Origin: Bathynomus jamesi
Taxonomy: Eukaryota; Arthropoda; Malacostraca; Isopoda; Cirolanidae
Length of the DNA stretch: 64,000 bases
Assembly (NCBI GenBank): GCA_023014485.1
Contig: JAJOZX010000923.1
Span: 1,031,288-1,095,287, forward strand
Direction of reading: 5' to 3'
This document shows positions 44,969-55,950 of this stretch, piece by piece. Positions within the stretch are counted from its first letter, which is position 1, and each line of letters opens with the position of its first letter. A program made the position numbers and the translations under genes. Under the pieces are notes generated by a model, which worked only from the letters and a program-made list of their open reading frames with translations, ran no database searches and was not told the DNA's origin.

Positions 44969-45511
44969 ATGCTTCAATCCTGATGGTGAGGACCTGTTCC
45001 ACTTTCTCACCAGATCATGGATAATATCGACGATATTCGAGCCCTGTACCTTTGTTCCTTCAACAATGACCTCGCCTGTATTGGTGCACTGTATGATGGG
45101 GGCCTCACTCAATAGATTATAAAAACTTAAGCTTTTATTCCTCAATGTATGTGGGAGACTGCTTTTTAATCCATGCTCGATGTGTTGCGTTCCGTTATTC
45201 TTTGGTTGGTCATCTCTAACGTCGGCCTCAGGTCCTATGTCGCCATGCTCATCGTTGCTCGCGCTGTGTCTAATAACCACGGGGATCTCCGTCGGATTCT
45301 TATAATCTTCGTACTCATGAAGAAATTTCTGCAGAGCCTCTTGGTATAAGATCCTTTTCTCATCAGGTGACTTTTCACTGTTTTAATAGGTCTATCAATT
45401 CGCTTTCTATTCTTTTAAGCCTGCTTTTACGGGTTTCTAGAACCGTGTCTGGACTCTTTGAACTTTGCAGTGAAGCATACACCTCGTGCGGAATCACTAC
45501 CACTTTCTTCA
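44966..45511 (-). pseudogene. Polinton conserved accessory ORF (GSNIVD-type), truncated by hAT
   Basis: Start region MKKVVVIPHEVYASLQSS at 45511. After a frameshift near 45375 come DEKRILYQEALQKFLHEYED, LPHTLRNKSLSFYNLLSE, EVIVEGTKVQGSNIVDIIHD and LVRKWNRSSPSG. I recall proteins of this type (an 'IP..' start, an L-Y-Q-x-x-L block, a GSNIVDL-like motif) from Maverick and adintovirus-like elements, usually next to the ORF upstream here. Function is not established. The C-terminus is replaced by hAT sequence at about 44968, giving a fused open frame. Confidence 0.55.
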
Positions 45512-45835
45512 TTATATTAATCTAGTCAGTAAAGTTCCCAAAACTGAAAATAAGATGGGAAGGAATGATCCCCCTCTTTGTACAATAATTCGCTTTTTCT
45601 TACCCACACTTTGACTTTTACGAACGAGCGTACGTATTATGTTCTTGTAACGACGTAGGCGAGCCTTCTGAGGGGATTTCAATGGTACAATACATTTTAT
45701 AACATTAAGGCAGATTTCACAGATGCATTTTAAAAAGTCCGAGTCGATATTTTGAACAAACATCTGCTGCAATGCCCGGGGCAATCGATGATAGATTTTT
45801 ATTAATTCACGGTATTTCTTTAGCCTATTTGTCAT
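45512..45835 (-). CDS. Small basic Polinton ORF, possible pX-like core protein
   Basis: An uninterrupted 107-residue frame. The N-terminal half is helical (LKKYRELIKIYHRLPRALQQ), with Cys-containing CICEICLNVIKCIVPLKSPQ, then a strongly basic block (ARLRRYKNIIRTLVRKSQSV; KKKRIIVQRGGSFLP) and a hydrophobic end. The pattern of a basic lysine/arginine run followed by a Gly-Gly-Ser/Phe-Leu motif is what I associate with small DNA-packaging-like proteins of Mavericks and adintoviruses. The assignment rests on pattern only. It lies directly upstream of the GSNIVD ORF, stop to start spacing near zero. Confidence 0.55.
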   Translation of the reverse strand: MTNRLKKYRELIKIYHRLPRALQQMFVQNIDSDFLKCICEICLNVIKCIVPLKSPQKARLRRYKNIIRTLVRKSQSVGKKKRIIVQRGGSFLPILFSVLGTLLTRLI

Positions 45836-46110
45836 TCTGAAATATACACCGTTTCAGGCTCGTTTGGGAATATATTTGTTCTTAGAACCAACCTAAACGT
45901 GTTTTGCGGGTGAAGGTCACAAAGCAAATATCCTTAACGTTGACTTGTAGCTTCTTTATAAACTTTCAAAAACTCCTTACGCTGATTCGGGAACATTTGA
46001 TTGGCTAATACTCCAATTTGTGACACATCTCCACGTTGCGCGAATAAAACAAGATATTGTGTGTTTAATGACACATCGCGCATGTATCTATTTTTGAAAA
46101 ATAGATTCTG
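45836..46110. promoter_or_regulatory. Divergent intergenic region of the Polinton
   Basis: It separates the minus-strand small ORFs from the plus-strand polymerase, so it probably held promoters for both. No unambiguous core-promoter element can be called. Confidence 0.3.
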
Positions 46111-47664
46111 ATTGATGAAGAATACGGTTATGTTAAGATGGTGGGAGAAGATGGTACTCGTAAACTGGCTTCAGATTGTAAGCTTGAGTTTGAGTATAAT
46201 ATGGGTCCTGAACAGCTGAGAAGGGTAGAGCAGGAAATGAATGTTCGTATAGTTGTATTTGGAATGGATGATCGTCGTAGGAGAGACGTGTGAGAGATCG
46301 TACAAGACCTCTACTTATGATATTTTAGGGTTGTCAGGAACAATATATATTAGAGTAGGTTGATTTTGGAACTGTGATCTTGGACTAGTCTAGATAGAAA
46401 GGTATTAATGTATAAAAAACGTTCCACAAACTCATATTTGTGAAAATGATTGTATTTTTTGAGGATTGTTAATTATTTTTAAGTTGTAAAATTGACAAAT
46501 TTTACGCGTAAAATCGCGCGCGCGGCATTGCGCAATGTAAACAAACAAAATATCGGACCTTATTTCATCAAAATAATCAATTAAAATTCGGCTTTTTTAA
46601 CAAAACGATGCTTGAAACTTATTGTAAATGTATTATAGATGTTTATTAGTGTATTATTTGTATTTTTTAATGATATTTACTTATAAAATGTGTATTAAAT
46701 TAAGTTATTTTATGATGCGTTCATTTAATTGTGTTTATTTTCAGATATTTCATAAAAATGGGTAAAAAACGGAAGTCTGCAGTGTTAACTCGAAGTGATA
46801 GTGCCAAAAAATTCAGTGGCCAGCCTCCTACCCTCCGCCAAGTTATTCAGTACAGTTATTTCCTCCAAAACAGCCACCCGGACTTGAAAGACTATGATAT
46901 TGCTAAAATGATAGCAAAGGATGTGATTGAGATCTGGCAGGCAGTGAACCTGCGGCTGCCCCTGTATGAGGAATATTATATAGTGAAATTGGTGGATAAA
47001 GTGTGCTTCAAGAAAGCAAAAGAGATAAACAGGAAATCTCTTTCTACAGTCCAGGAGCAGAATCTGGAGGAAAAGCTGGATAAACTTTTGACATTTCTGC
47101 TTGCACCTGTAAGCTACCTGTTCGTCCCTGTGATGACGATGCTGTGAAGTGCAAGAAAGAAAATTGTCAAACACAGCACATAATCTGCACTTGTCCTCCC
47201 AGTAAGAAGGTAATGCTATTATTTTTTAAACTTTTAACTGGCCTAACTTAGTGCGATTAGGTGCCTTTTAAATGGAAGGAAATTCAATGCTTGTAATTGA
47301 AAAATATCCGCATTTTCCTCCTGTAATCTTCCTCCCCCCCCCTGGTAATAGAAATTAATAATCAATTTTTTTTCAGGATTTTATCTCTTATTTTAGATCC
47401 GCCATTTAATATACTTTAATATTTCAGGTTCCAGTAGAGGAGAGGGAATACTTGAGAGATCAGAGGGCCAAAATAGGACCCAAGGGCTCTTTCCAGCTGG
47501 GATCTGTGGATAAAGCTGCTGTGAAGAGAGACCAGAGGGCTGCAGCTGAAGCAGAAAGATTACAGAGCCAGATTCAACAGCAGCAGGAAGTGGATTTGGC
47601 CACTTTTGCCTCCACACCTTCACAAGATATTTCTTTTGAATCCAGCTCAGGAGAATCAGGAGAG

Positions 47665-47980
47665 GTAATACATTTTTTTTCTTATATCTTATCCCATTTT
47701 TACCCAAATTTATCCCTACTTTTTGTCCCTATTTCCCCCCTTTTTCTCCCATTTTCGCTTTAATTATTTATTCTTTTTTCGCCCATTTTCGCCGACTTTT
47801 TACCTGAATTTTTACCCATTTTTTCCCCCTATTTTCCCACTTTTTTCCCCCCATTTTCGTTTAAGTAATTTATTCTTATTTCCGCCCATTTTCGTCGATT
47901 TTTACCCATATTTTTCCCTACTTGTTCCCCTATTTTCCCCCATTTTCGCTTTAGTAATTTATTTTTTATTTTCATTTCAG
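47665..47980. repeat. Pyrimidine-rich repeats within intron 2 of element C
   Basis: Two to three imperfect copies of a roughly 110-bp unit ending 'cccattttcgctttagtaat' fill the intron. The rest is T/C-rich, ending in a good polypyrimidine tract and acceptor. Confidence 0.7.
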
Positions 47981-49284
47981 CCATCTGGTGGTGAAGCTGA
48001 AGAGTTCAAGCCAAGAAGGCACCCAAGTGTAGATTACAGCTTTTTGAAAACCCCCAGATATGCCATGGAACTGATCAGAGGTGATGTTTCTTCCAATCTT
48101 GGGGCAAGTCTTGCTAATGCCTTCCTCCTGGACTTACAAGCTATGGACCTGCTTAAGCCTGGCCTTGATGTGAAACAGATAATAGTTGATAAATCGAAAA
48201 TGGACAGGGAAAAAGCTAGAATGAAAGTGAAAAGTGATGAAAAGCACAATGAGGGTCTGGAAAAGTTAGTCTGTATTGGGGTTGATGGGAAAGTTGACAA
48301 GGACACTTTGCTGTACAGAGAAGTTAAGGATGAAAATGGGGAGACTAAGCTGAAGAAAGGAAAGGGACAAGAGCACCATTTGACTTTCACAAAGGAGCCG
48401 GGAACTGAAAGTCGAACATATCTTACTCACAGAGTCATCCCAATTAAAGGTGCGACTGGAGTTCTTCTTGGTGAAGAAGTTGCTAGTGTCTTGGAGGAGT
48501 TTAACAGTGTTCATACCCTGAAAGCTGTCCTTCTTGACAACACAAATACAAACACTGGCTGGGAGGGAGGCCTTGTAACAGCTCTGGAAAATAAAATTGA
48601 GCGGAAATTGCACACAATTGGCTGTTCACTCCATCAGAATGAGCTTCCTTTCAGAGCTGTTTTCAAGCATCTTGATGGCAGTACCAAAAGTCCCACTGCT
48701 TCACTGGTCCGCTGGGAAAACTGTGAAATTTACTACCAAGATCTGCCACAAGTGGAATTCACCAAACTCAGTGGCCCCCTGGATGACATGGAATTTGCTG
48801 AGGAGACACTGAATGATCTCAGTAGCGACCAGAGGCTTCTTTTGGAGTATGTGCTTGGAATTTCCAGAGGCAAAGTCAACCCAAGATTTGCTGCCTGGAA
48901 AATTGGACCATAAAACCATGCAAGATGGTTGACTTTGGCAATTAGATTGATGTGTCTGTGGACCAGAGGAGCTTACCCTCCAGAACTACAGGATAAGCTT
49001 TACCAGGCCATCAAGTTCATTGTGGAAGTGTATGCAGTCAGTTGGTTTGAGATCAAAAGGGACAGCAAGTTCCACAATCAGCAGCTGTACATCTTCAACA
49101 TGATCCAGAGGATCAAGCAGCAGTCTGAAGAAATCCAGGGTGTTGCTTTCAAGAACCTGAAGTACAATGCTTTTGCCTTGCTGCCCGAGAATGTGCTGTA
49201 CTCCATGATGAAGTCTGATGACTTGGAAGTGAGAGAAGCTGCTCTCAAGAAAATTCTGTCCATCAAGTAAGCATTTATTAATTT

Positions 49285-49475
49285 TAAAAAATGTGAAAAA
49301 AAATTTGATTATGGGGATTTATTTAATAAAAAAAAGGCCCGAGTTCTATAAATCCCCATAATCGAATTTTTTTTCACATTTTCTTATCCCAATTCTCCCC
49401 TTCCCCTCTGATAATGGAAATAATCTTACCTTCTTTCTGAAAAAAAATTCGATTATGGGGATTTATAGAACGGGG
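49285..49475. repeat. Hairpin repeat within intron 3 of element C
   Basis: atgtgaaaaaaaatttgatt and 'atggggattta' are mirrored by 'taaatccccat' and 'aatcgaattttttttcacat' about 50 bp later. A third half-copy (ttcgattatggggatttata) follows at 49449. A small MITE-like insertion inside the intron is plausible. Confidence 0.6.
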
Positions 49476-51677
49476 TTTTGTTTTTTTAATTTAAGTTTTA
49501 TTTAAATCAGCAATTCTGAGACTAATAGGAATTAAATCTTAAACTGGAATAAAAAATAAATTAATTATTATTCTTTCAGAAGTGGGAAGCCAGCCAAGAA
49601 GAGGCTGAAGAAGATCACAGCCATCAACATTGAAGCTACCCACTGGTCAGAACTAATCAACCTTTCTCAAAGTGGCATCTGTGAACCTGCTCTCACAGAA
49701 GACTTTTCTGACCAAGAGCTTCAAGAAGCATTGCTGAGTGGCACCAAGCTGGAGCTGCCTGATCTGCCTTCATATTCTCAGAGAGTTGAAAGGGCCGTGA
49801 AGCTGACATCTGAAGCTTCCCATACTGTTTATGGACTCGAATCAAGGCACAAACACATTCTGGCCAAAGCCCTAAGCCGCCAGATGAGGCTTTCCTTTGC
49901 TTCTAAGGGCTCTTACAGTGAAAATTATGATGATCTTGGGATCTAAATGTGTCTGTTTGACTCTGTACATGTTTTTTTTACTCTTTTTCAATAAAATTGT
50001 AACTTTTTTTATGGATTTTTTTATGAAAATAGCATGTTTTTTTCAGCCGAAAATTGCGAAAATGCGGTATTTTTCGGTACGATTTTTTGACGATTTTTGA
50101 AACGGTTTCCTCAAAAAACGGTTAAAGCTAGGGATCGGAAATGTTTTGTCAGTTATTATCATATTAAGCCCTGATTATCTCGACTAGTCCAAAGTCGATA
50201 TCTAAATAAATGCGGAAAATCAACCTACCTTAATATATATCTCCCCATCCGCAACATAAGGGACCTTTACGCTAGTTATGATAAAAGTCGAAAGTATGGA
50301 AGGCATCATGATTTATGTAAGGGATGTTCGAATTTGCGGATGATGTAGTGAAATATTGTAAGGAATGCCACATTGTATGTGAGCAGTGTAAAAGCTCCAA
50401 ATGTGAAAGTCGTGTAGTTGAAGCTGAGAAGAGGGAATGTAATGTGTGCAGACGTACATTTTTCAATAATAAATGCTTTGAGTTCCATAAGTCAACTGAC
50501 ACTTGCAGGAAAATGAGAATCTGTGAATGTGGTGTTTCATATGATTGGGGGAAATTCAAGCATAAATGTGATGAAATTCACTGTCCTACATGCCATGAGA
50601 AAATATAAGGCGGATGGAGTGAAGCATATATGTTATATGAAAGACGCTAAGCCTAAAAATAGACCTTGTATAAATGTACTACGATATAGAAACTTACACA
50701 AACCCTGAAACCAAAGAGGTTATCCCACATCTACTTGTAAGCTAGACTATCTGCGATGAGTGCATGGAGGTTGAGTATGATGAGTGTCACAAATGTGGTA
50801 AACGGACAAACGTTTTTAAAACGATCGCACACGACAGCCCTGTGAAACTCTTTGTGTCCTATATTGTCAAGTTAGCGGACAAGTTCAAAATATGACTGTA
50901 TATTCTTGCCCATAACGGGGCAAAATTTGACACACAGTTCCTTTATAAGGAACTGCTTGAGCACGAGTCATCAGAGATATTCACGGGTGATCCCCTGAAA
51001 AGAGGAAACAAATTTATGCAGATGCAGATAAGAGGTAATGTTCATTTCAAAGATACTTTATTATTCACACTTTGTAAACTAGCCAAGCTACCCAAGGTGA
51101 TGGGTGTAGCTGCCGAAATTTCAAAAGGGTATTTTCCTTACATTTTCCTCACTAGCGACACTTTAAATTACGTAGGACTACCTCCCCAAAACAATACTTT
51201 AACTACACCAACATGAGTGATAGTGAGCGTGAAGATTTTGACCGCTACTACAACAGTTTTAACGAAACTAATCCATACAATATAGCTGATGAATCTGAGC
51301 GTTATTGCGTAAATGATGTGCGCGTGCTTAGAATATGTTTCCAGGCCTTTAGAAGTATGTACATAAACCGTTTCAACTGCGATCCGTTGCAAGTCGCAAC
51401 CACAATCACCTCATTGTGCTTTACTGTGTTCAAGAACAATTTCATGCCTAAAGACACCTTAGCCGTCATTCACAGAAACATCCCTCGCAGTTATTTACTG
51501 GCTCATAAATATACAACATCAGACCGGAGTATACATAAAACACGCTCGCAACACGGGGAAAGTACCCATTAAGGTTAATGGTCGTGTTTTTTGGGTTGAT
51601 GGTTTAAGCGAAGACCGTGCCACTGGTGAGAAGACTGTGTACTCCTTTAACCCCCGGTCTAAAACACCCATTGGGTA

Positions 51678-52828
51678 AGTTGTGAGAATTTCGATTAGGC
51701 AGCATCCTACGTCACACTGCTACGGGAATTAATTCAACTGGTAGATACGTGAGAAGGCAGGGACTAAAACTCACAATCTCACCCCTTGCATAGATGTTAC
51801 CTACCTGTTGAAACTCACAAGATTTTGGGCGCCTTCAGAGCCCAATCTGCGACCTTCCATCTTCTACTTATTGCCGATCGCTAGCCCTATGGGCCGCCAT
51901 AGGCACCGGGGAGACAGTTGCTCCGACGAGCCGAGGCGTTGGGCGCGCGATTGATGGAAAATTTTGGCCGAAGTCATAGGCCCTATGACGCGCTACTTAT
52001 AAGTCAACGAGTGGGTTATAGAGGGGTCTGCGGCCGGGCTGGGATCACCCCGGCCCTACCTTTTCATAGGTGCTTTCAGCCACGGTCAAACTTCGATAGG
52101 TACCCGGGACGTGAACCGAGAATTAATTGAACGGCTACAGAGGCTACTTTGCGCGGCTACTAACTCCATTCGCAAAACTCTCCAGGTTGTCCCGGCACAC
52201 GTTTAGACTTATCGGCGATCCCATCACTCCGGGAACCCAATACAAGGCCTATCCATAGGCCTATGGCTCTGGGGAGAAGATTAGATTAGATTTCCCCCCG
52301 ACTCCTAGCCTTACACAAATTCATGGAATCATAGGCTAACCGACGTAGTGCAAGGTACGGTCGTCACGTGTTGTCGTACCCCGAAAGACTTATCGGGGAC
52401 CCCTTGACTCCGGGAACCCAATACAGCCTATCCATAGGCTAATGGCTAGGGGAGAAGATTCCCCCCGACTCCTAGCCCTATAAATGGAATCATCAGCTAA
52501 TCGACGTAGTGCACTGGTCAATCACGTGACCAAAAAGAACACCTCCCACATCGGTGGGGGATGGGGGATCTCCTGAGCCCCGGACCCCTTCGTAAATTGC
52601 TTCGAAATCTATGCTGAGGGGGAGAAACCGGTCGTTCCCCGATAGGGACATAGGTCCTATACCCGGGGAACTCACGTAACGCCAGTTTTACTCCCACGAC
52701 GGTTGCTGGTGGCATGGGTGCCCACGTTCTGAGTGTGGACTAGTAGGAGATATACACGGTAGATCTCCTACCGACAGTTTTGCATGGACCCGTACCCGCG
52801 ATCTGCTTAAGGCACCTAGTTCACTCAC
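51678..52828. mobile_element. Unclassified GC-richer insertion in the polymerase gene
   Basis: Polymerase coding similarity stops after FNPRSKTPIG (about 51676) and resumes at LWEHEYDARMETDGQYREGI (52840). The 1.15 kb between has no polymerase resemblance, is richer in G/C, and includes a direct duplication: 52205-52358 resembles 52387-52515 (acttatcgg, 'actccgggaacccaatac', 'cctatccatagg', 'cgacgtagtgca'). Terminal repeats were not found. Short look-alikes (actcacaagat at about 51815 and 52831) may mark the edges. Confidence 0.5.
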
Positions 52829-54397
52829 AAGATCTTGTGGGAGCATGAGTATGATGCACGGATGGAAACAGATGGACAGTACCGTGAAGGAATAAACACG
52901 ATCAAGCGTTCAATGGTGTTGGATCTTCTCAAATGCGGTGATAGTTTGTTCGGAGGGCGTACAAACCCATTCAAGCTATAATTTCCACCTACGGAGGGCG
53001 TGAAACTCCATTACTACGACTTCTGTTCTTTATATCCCTACGTGATGAAGAACAGTCCGTACCCCGTAGGTACACGTGAAAAACTGGTGGAACCTGACCT
53101 GCCCACCATCGAGGTGTTCTCAACAAATTTGAACAAGTACTATTTCGGTCTTTCTTTCGTAGACGTGTTCCCACCTCGCGATTTATGGATGCCGATCTTA
53201 CCCGTCGTTATAGATCACAAACTCTTGTTTCCCCTGTGCGTGAAGTGCGCAGAGGAGAATAATGGGTCCTGTAATCATACAACCAATCAGCGGAAGATCA
53301 GAGGTGTATATACAAGTCCTGAGCTGTCCCTCGCTGTCCACCATGGTTACAGAATATTGAAGATATATGAGGTGTGGAGGTTTCAGAAACTCCCAACCTT
53401 TTCACGCCGTATATAAATACTTTTTTGAAGGATAAGTAGAAGTATCAGGCTACCCTCGAGGGGTTGAGAGCGAGGGTGAAAAATCGGCTTCTATTCAGCG
53501 TTAACGTGACCATGAAGGGATAGAACTTGACCGCCCGGGCCCAAATTGTTAAGAATCCTGGCAAGCGCTTTAGTGCAAAGTTATGCCTAAATAGTCTTTG
53601 GGGCAAGTTTGCACAGGTAAGAGGAACGTTCATTTGGCCCAAAGTTATAACGTGGTGTGGGATTATGCCAATGCCCCCGTTAAAGAGGTTATGGAGATCG
53701 TGAATGTTGGTAACACGTACATAATAAAGTACAACATCACCGGACTGGCCACAGATACCTCACGTGTTAAAAACATAACTGTAGTCAGCTTCACAAGGGC
53801 ATACGCAGGCATCAAGCTTTGGGGACTACTGCACTCTCTTGGGCGGAGGGTTCTGTACGCTGACACAGATAGCGTAATATTCACAGAGAGGGAGGGTGAA
53901 TACATGCCGCCTATTGGGGAATTCTTCGGAAAGTTGACTGACGAGATCAAGGATGAATATGGTGATGGTGCATACGCTGATTCCTTTGTATCAACAGGGC
54001 CAAAAACTTATGGGGTGCGGGTGAGGGTGGGGAAAGAGCTGAAATATATCGTGAAGGTGAAGGGCATCACGCCTAACCTGGCGAACCGACGGGTCGTTAA
54101 CTTTGATTCGTTGAAGGAGCTAGTGTGTTTAGAAGATGAGGGTGACCAACCTCCCCAACTAACTGTAGGAACCCACAATTTTCGGGCACAGAAACTTAGG
54201 GGGGGTGAAGGAACTTAGGGGCACGAAGGTGTGTCGTAACACCTAAAGGAAACGTTACCAGGTGCCTGGCACCTATGATACCGTACCCTTTGGGTACCAT
54301 AGTACCTGAATGTTATATATGTCTATTGTTAACGATATGTTTATTTATTATGTATATTTGAATATGTAAATGTTTCAATTTGGGTTCCATTTTCTCC

Positions 54398-54399
<2 letters not shown>

Positions 54400-54430
<31 letters not shown>
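54400..54430. repeat. (TG)n microsatellite
   Basis: About 14 TG units between the polymerase and the next ORF. Confidence 0.9.
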
Positions 54431-54431
<1 letters not shown>

Positions 54432-54602
54432 TATGTGCAGGAAAAAAGTCCTAAGCTCCGCCCACTGTAAGATCAATCAAGGGGTCACGTGACTCCTGCT
54501 ACTCCTGGGCATATCTCTACCCCTGCGTGCTCAGTTGGCCTCTGCAAGCCCTGGAGCTCAGACGTATATTTGAAGAATTCTCATGTAGACGAAAAATAGT
54601 GA

Positions 54603-55191
54603 TGGCGACTTTTGATATTGCGTGTTCGACGGTTATGAAGTGGTATTCTGTAAAGTCGGAAGATGTGGTGAATACTGAAGACGGCCTATCCCCTCCCCCT
54701 CCTTTGAGACTTTTAAGGCTACATTGAACCGCGCGAAGCTTGAAGAACAAGATGTTCAAATACTCTATGGATATTCTGGCGAGAGCACTGCCGAATTTCG
54801 CGGCACAAACGATGTAATGGACTACGTTGTAGGGCTAAGCTGTATAAAAGCATACATATACCGTGAGGTGAAAGAAACAACGCGTGCAGAAGAGAAGCAA
54901 CGGGTATGGGTAGTGAGTCTTGTTGATGAGTGGTTTCACAGGCGGTATTATGTCATGCTGCATCATACCGAGTACGCGTACCCTGCGGCTGAGAATGTAA
55001 ACCTTGTCATCATGGACAAGCTAAAGTACTTTTACCACTACATTCATATATATCATGACGAAGTTCGCAGTGAGGTTGTGGCTAAAGGCCTGTGTGAGTT
55101 TTTAATAGAATTTAGAGACGAATATCGACTGCTAAACAAAAAGGATAAATACGGGCACATGTTTCTCTCAAATAGTGCGCCGGATTGTTAA
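54603..55191 (+). pseudogene. Polinton accessory ORF, unknown function, copy A
   Basis: A short start segment MATFDIACSTVMKWYSVKSE (from 54603) lies in one frame; the body lies in another, from FETFKATLNRAKLEEQ (54700s). The body continues TNDVMDYVVGLSCIKAYIYR, VWVVSLVDEWFHRRYYVMLH, AENVNLVIMDKLKYFYHYIH and LIEFRDEYR to a stop at 55191. One frameshift near 54700. I do not recognise the family. Its size and the LIEFRDE block resemble the ORF at 62511-63167, suggesting paralogues. The insertion of element R begins 9 bp after its stop. Confidence 0.5.
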
Positions 55192-55950
55192 TGTGTTTAG
55201 TAGGGTGTCCCATTTTTCACTTTTTTAAAAAATGTGAATATCCATACTTTTTTCTTGTTAGGACTGGTCCACTGAATGCAACCATATCAAAAGAAAATCT
55301 TTTTCTGAATTTTAGGGGTCCCCCCACCCCACCTCGAAATATTTTGCGCTCTCGGAATGCAAAAATTGGCATTTTGGGGAGTACATTTGACACTGAGGAA
55401 CCAATTATTTATACAACACCTACATATTTGGTACAAAATGATAGCTACATTCATGCAGCTAATTAGCCCTGTTCAAAAATCAACTTTTTCTTATTTTCAT
55501 AGGTTTCTGTACTTTTTCCCATGCTTTTTGACCTGAAAAGGCCGAAATTCACAACCATTTTGACCTAGGTTGTTGGGAAGCATTGCCGCATGGAGCTTTA
55601 AGTTTTCTGCCTTGAAATCGGCCAAAAGCACCAGTTCCGGGGTCCCTTGAATCATGTTTTGCACTATAACTTTTTATCTAAACAAGATAGAGCAACAAAA
55701 TAGGCACCAAATTAAAGTGTTTTTAATCCTCTTTCTAACTTATACAATTATGATAGTCTTGGAACAAGAAATGGCACATTGGTACATACAAAGATTTCAG
55801 AAATATCACAAAATTCGTTTTCTCACACTCAAGGCAGACAAGGCGCCTTATTCATGACACAAATTTGAGATTAACATTTTGTCACAAGTCTAATCGATCA
55901 AGAAGTGAAAGCATTACATGATGATTAATTTCATAATGACATTTACACAG

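Larger units (their letters stand above)
46758..49946 (+). pseudogene. Element C transposase-like gene, four coding exons, two lesions
   Basis: Coding exons 46758-47209, 47428-47664, 47981-49266 and 49580-49946, all with GT-AG introns and compatible phases. A possible 5'-UTR acceptor ends at 46744. About 780 residues. N-terminus KKRKSAVLTRSDSAKKF, a Cys-rich stretch at the end of exon 1 (CTCKLPVRPC ... CTCPP), GSVDKAAVKRDQRAAAEAER, then the catalytic-like block: Asp about 332 (CIGVDGKVDKD), Asp about 416 (AVLLDNTNTNTG), Cys445-x2-His448, NHARWLTLAIRLM, and a C-terminus ..SENYDDLGI. Lesions: a T-run frameshift near 47090 (CTTTTGAC) and a TAA at 48911-48913. Spacing matches element L closely. 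Alternative: a host-adopted relative, but terminal repeats and target duplication argue for a transposon. Confidence 0.75.
46351..50232 (+). mobile_element. Transposon C: DDE element with 8-bp target duplication
   Basis: Ends TAGAGTAGGTTGATTTT (left) and the inverse of TAAGGTAGGTTGATTTT (right). The inverted repeat extends, imperfectly, about 75 bp and more weakly to about 150 bp (shared block ttggactagtc). It is flanked by ATATATAT at 46343-46350 and 50233-50240. Removing one copy with the element rejoins the polymerase reading frame, so the insertion boundaries are well supported. It contains one four-exon gene. Confidence 0.85.
46112..54240 (+). pseudogene. Polinton family B DNA polymerase (protein-primed type), in pieces
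   Basis: Segments in order: an N-terminal region at 46112-46342 (DEEYGYVKMVGEDGTRKL); element C; a Cys/His-rich region 50241-50720 (VVKYCKECHIVCEQCKSSKC, CGVSYDWGKFKHKC); the exonuclease start YYDIETYTNPETKEVIPHL near 50680; LAHNGAKFDTQFLYKELLEH (50910); LPKVMGVAAEISKGYFPYIF; AKDTL-type region to 51670; a foreign 1.15-kb insert; polymerase motif A (YYDFCSLYPYVMKNSPYPVG, 53015); and motif C (VLYADTDSVIFTEREG, 53855). The C-terminus is near 54218-54240. Stops and frameshifts occur at about 50735, 50895, 51210, 51570, 52980, 53415 and 53560. It would copy the element using a protein primer; inactive here. Confidence 0.85.

Noticed and set aside
47090..47100. Programmed frameshift at CTTTTGAC in element C
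   Set aside because: It does not fit a canonical slippery heptamer, and relatives R and L read LFDI-S/G without a shift; a single-base loss in the T-run is simpler.
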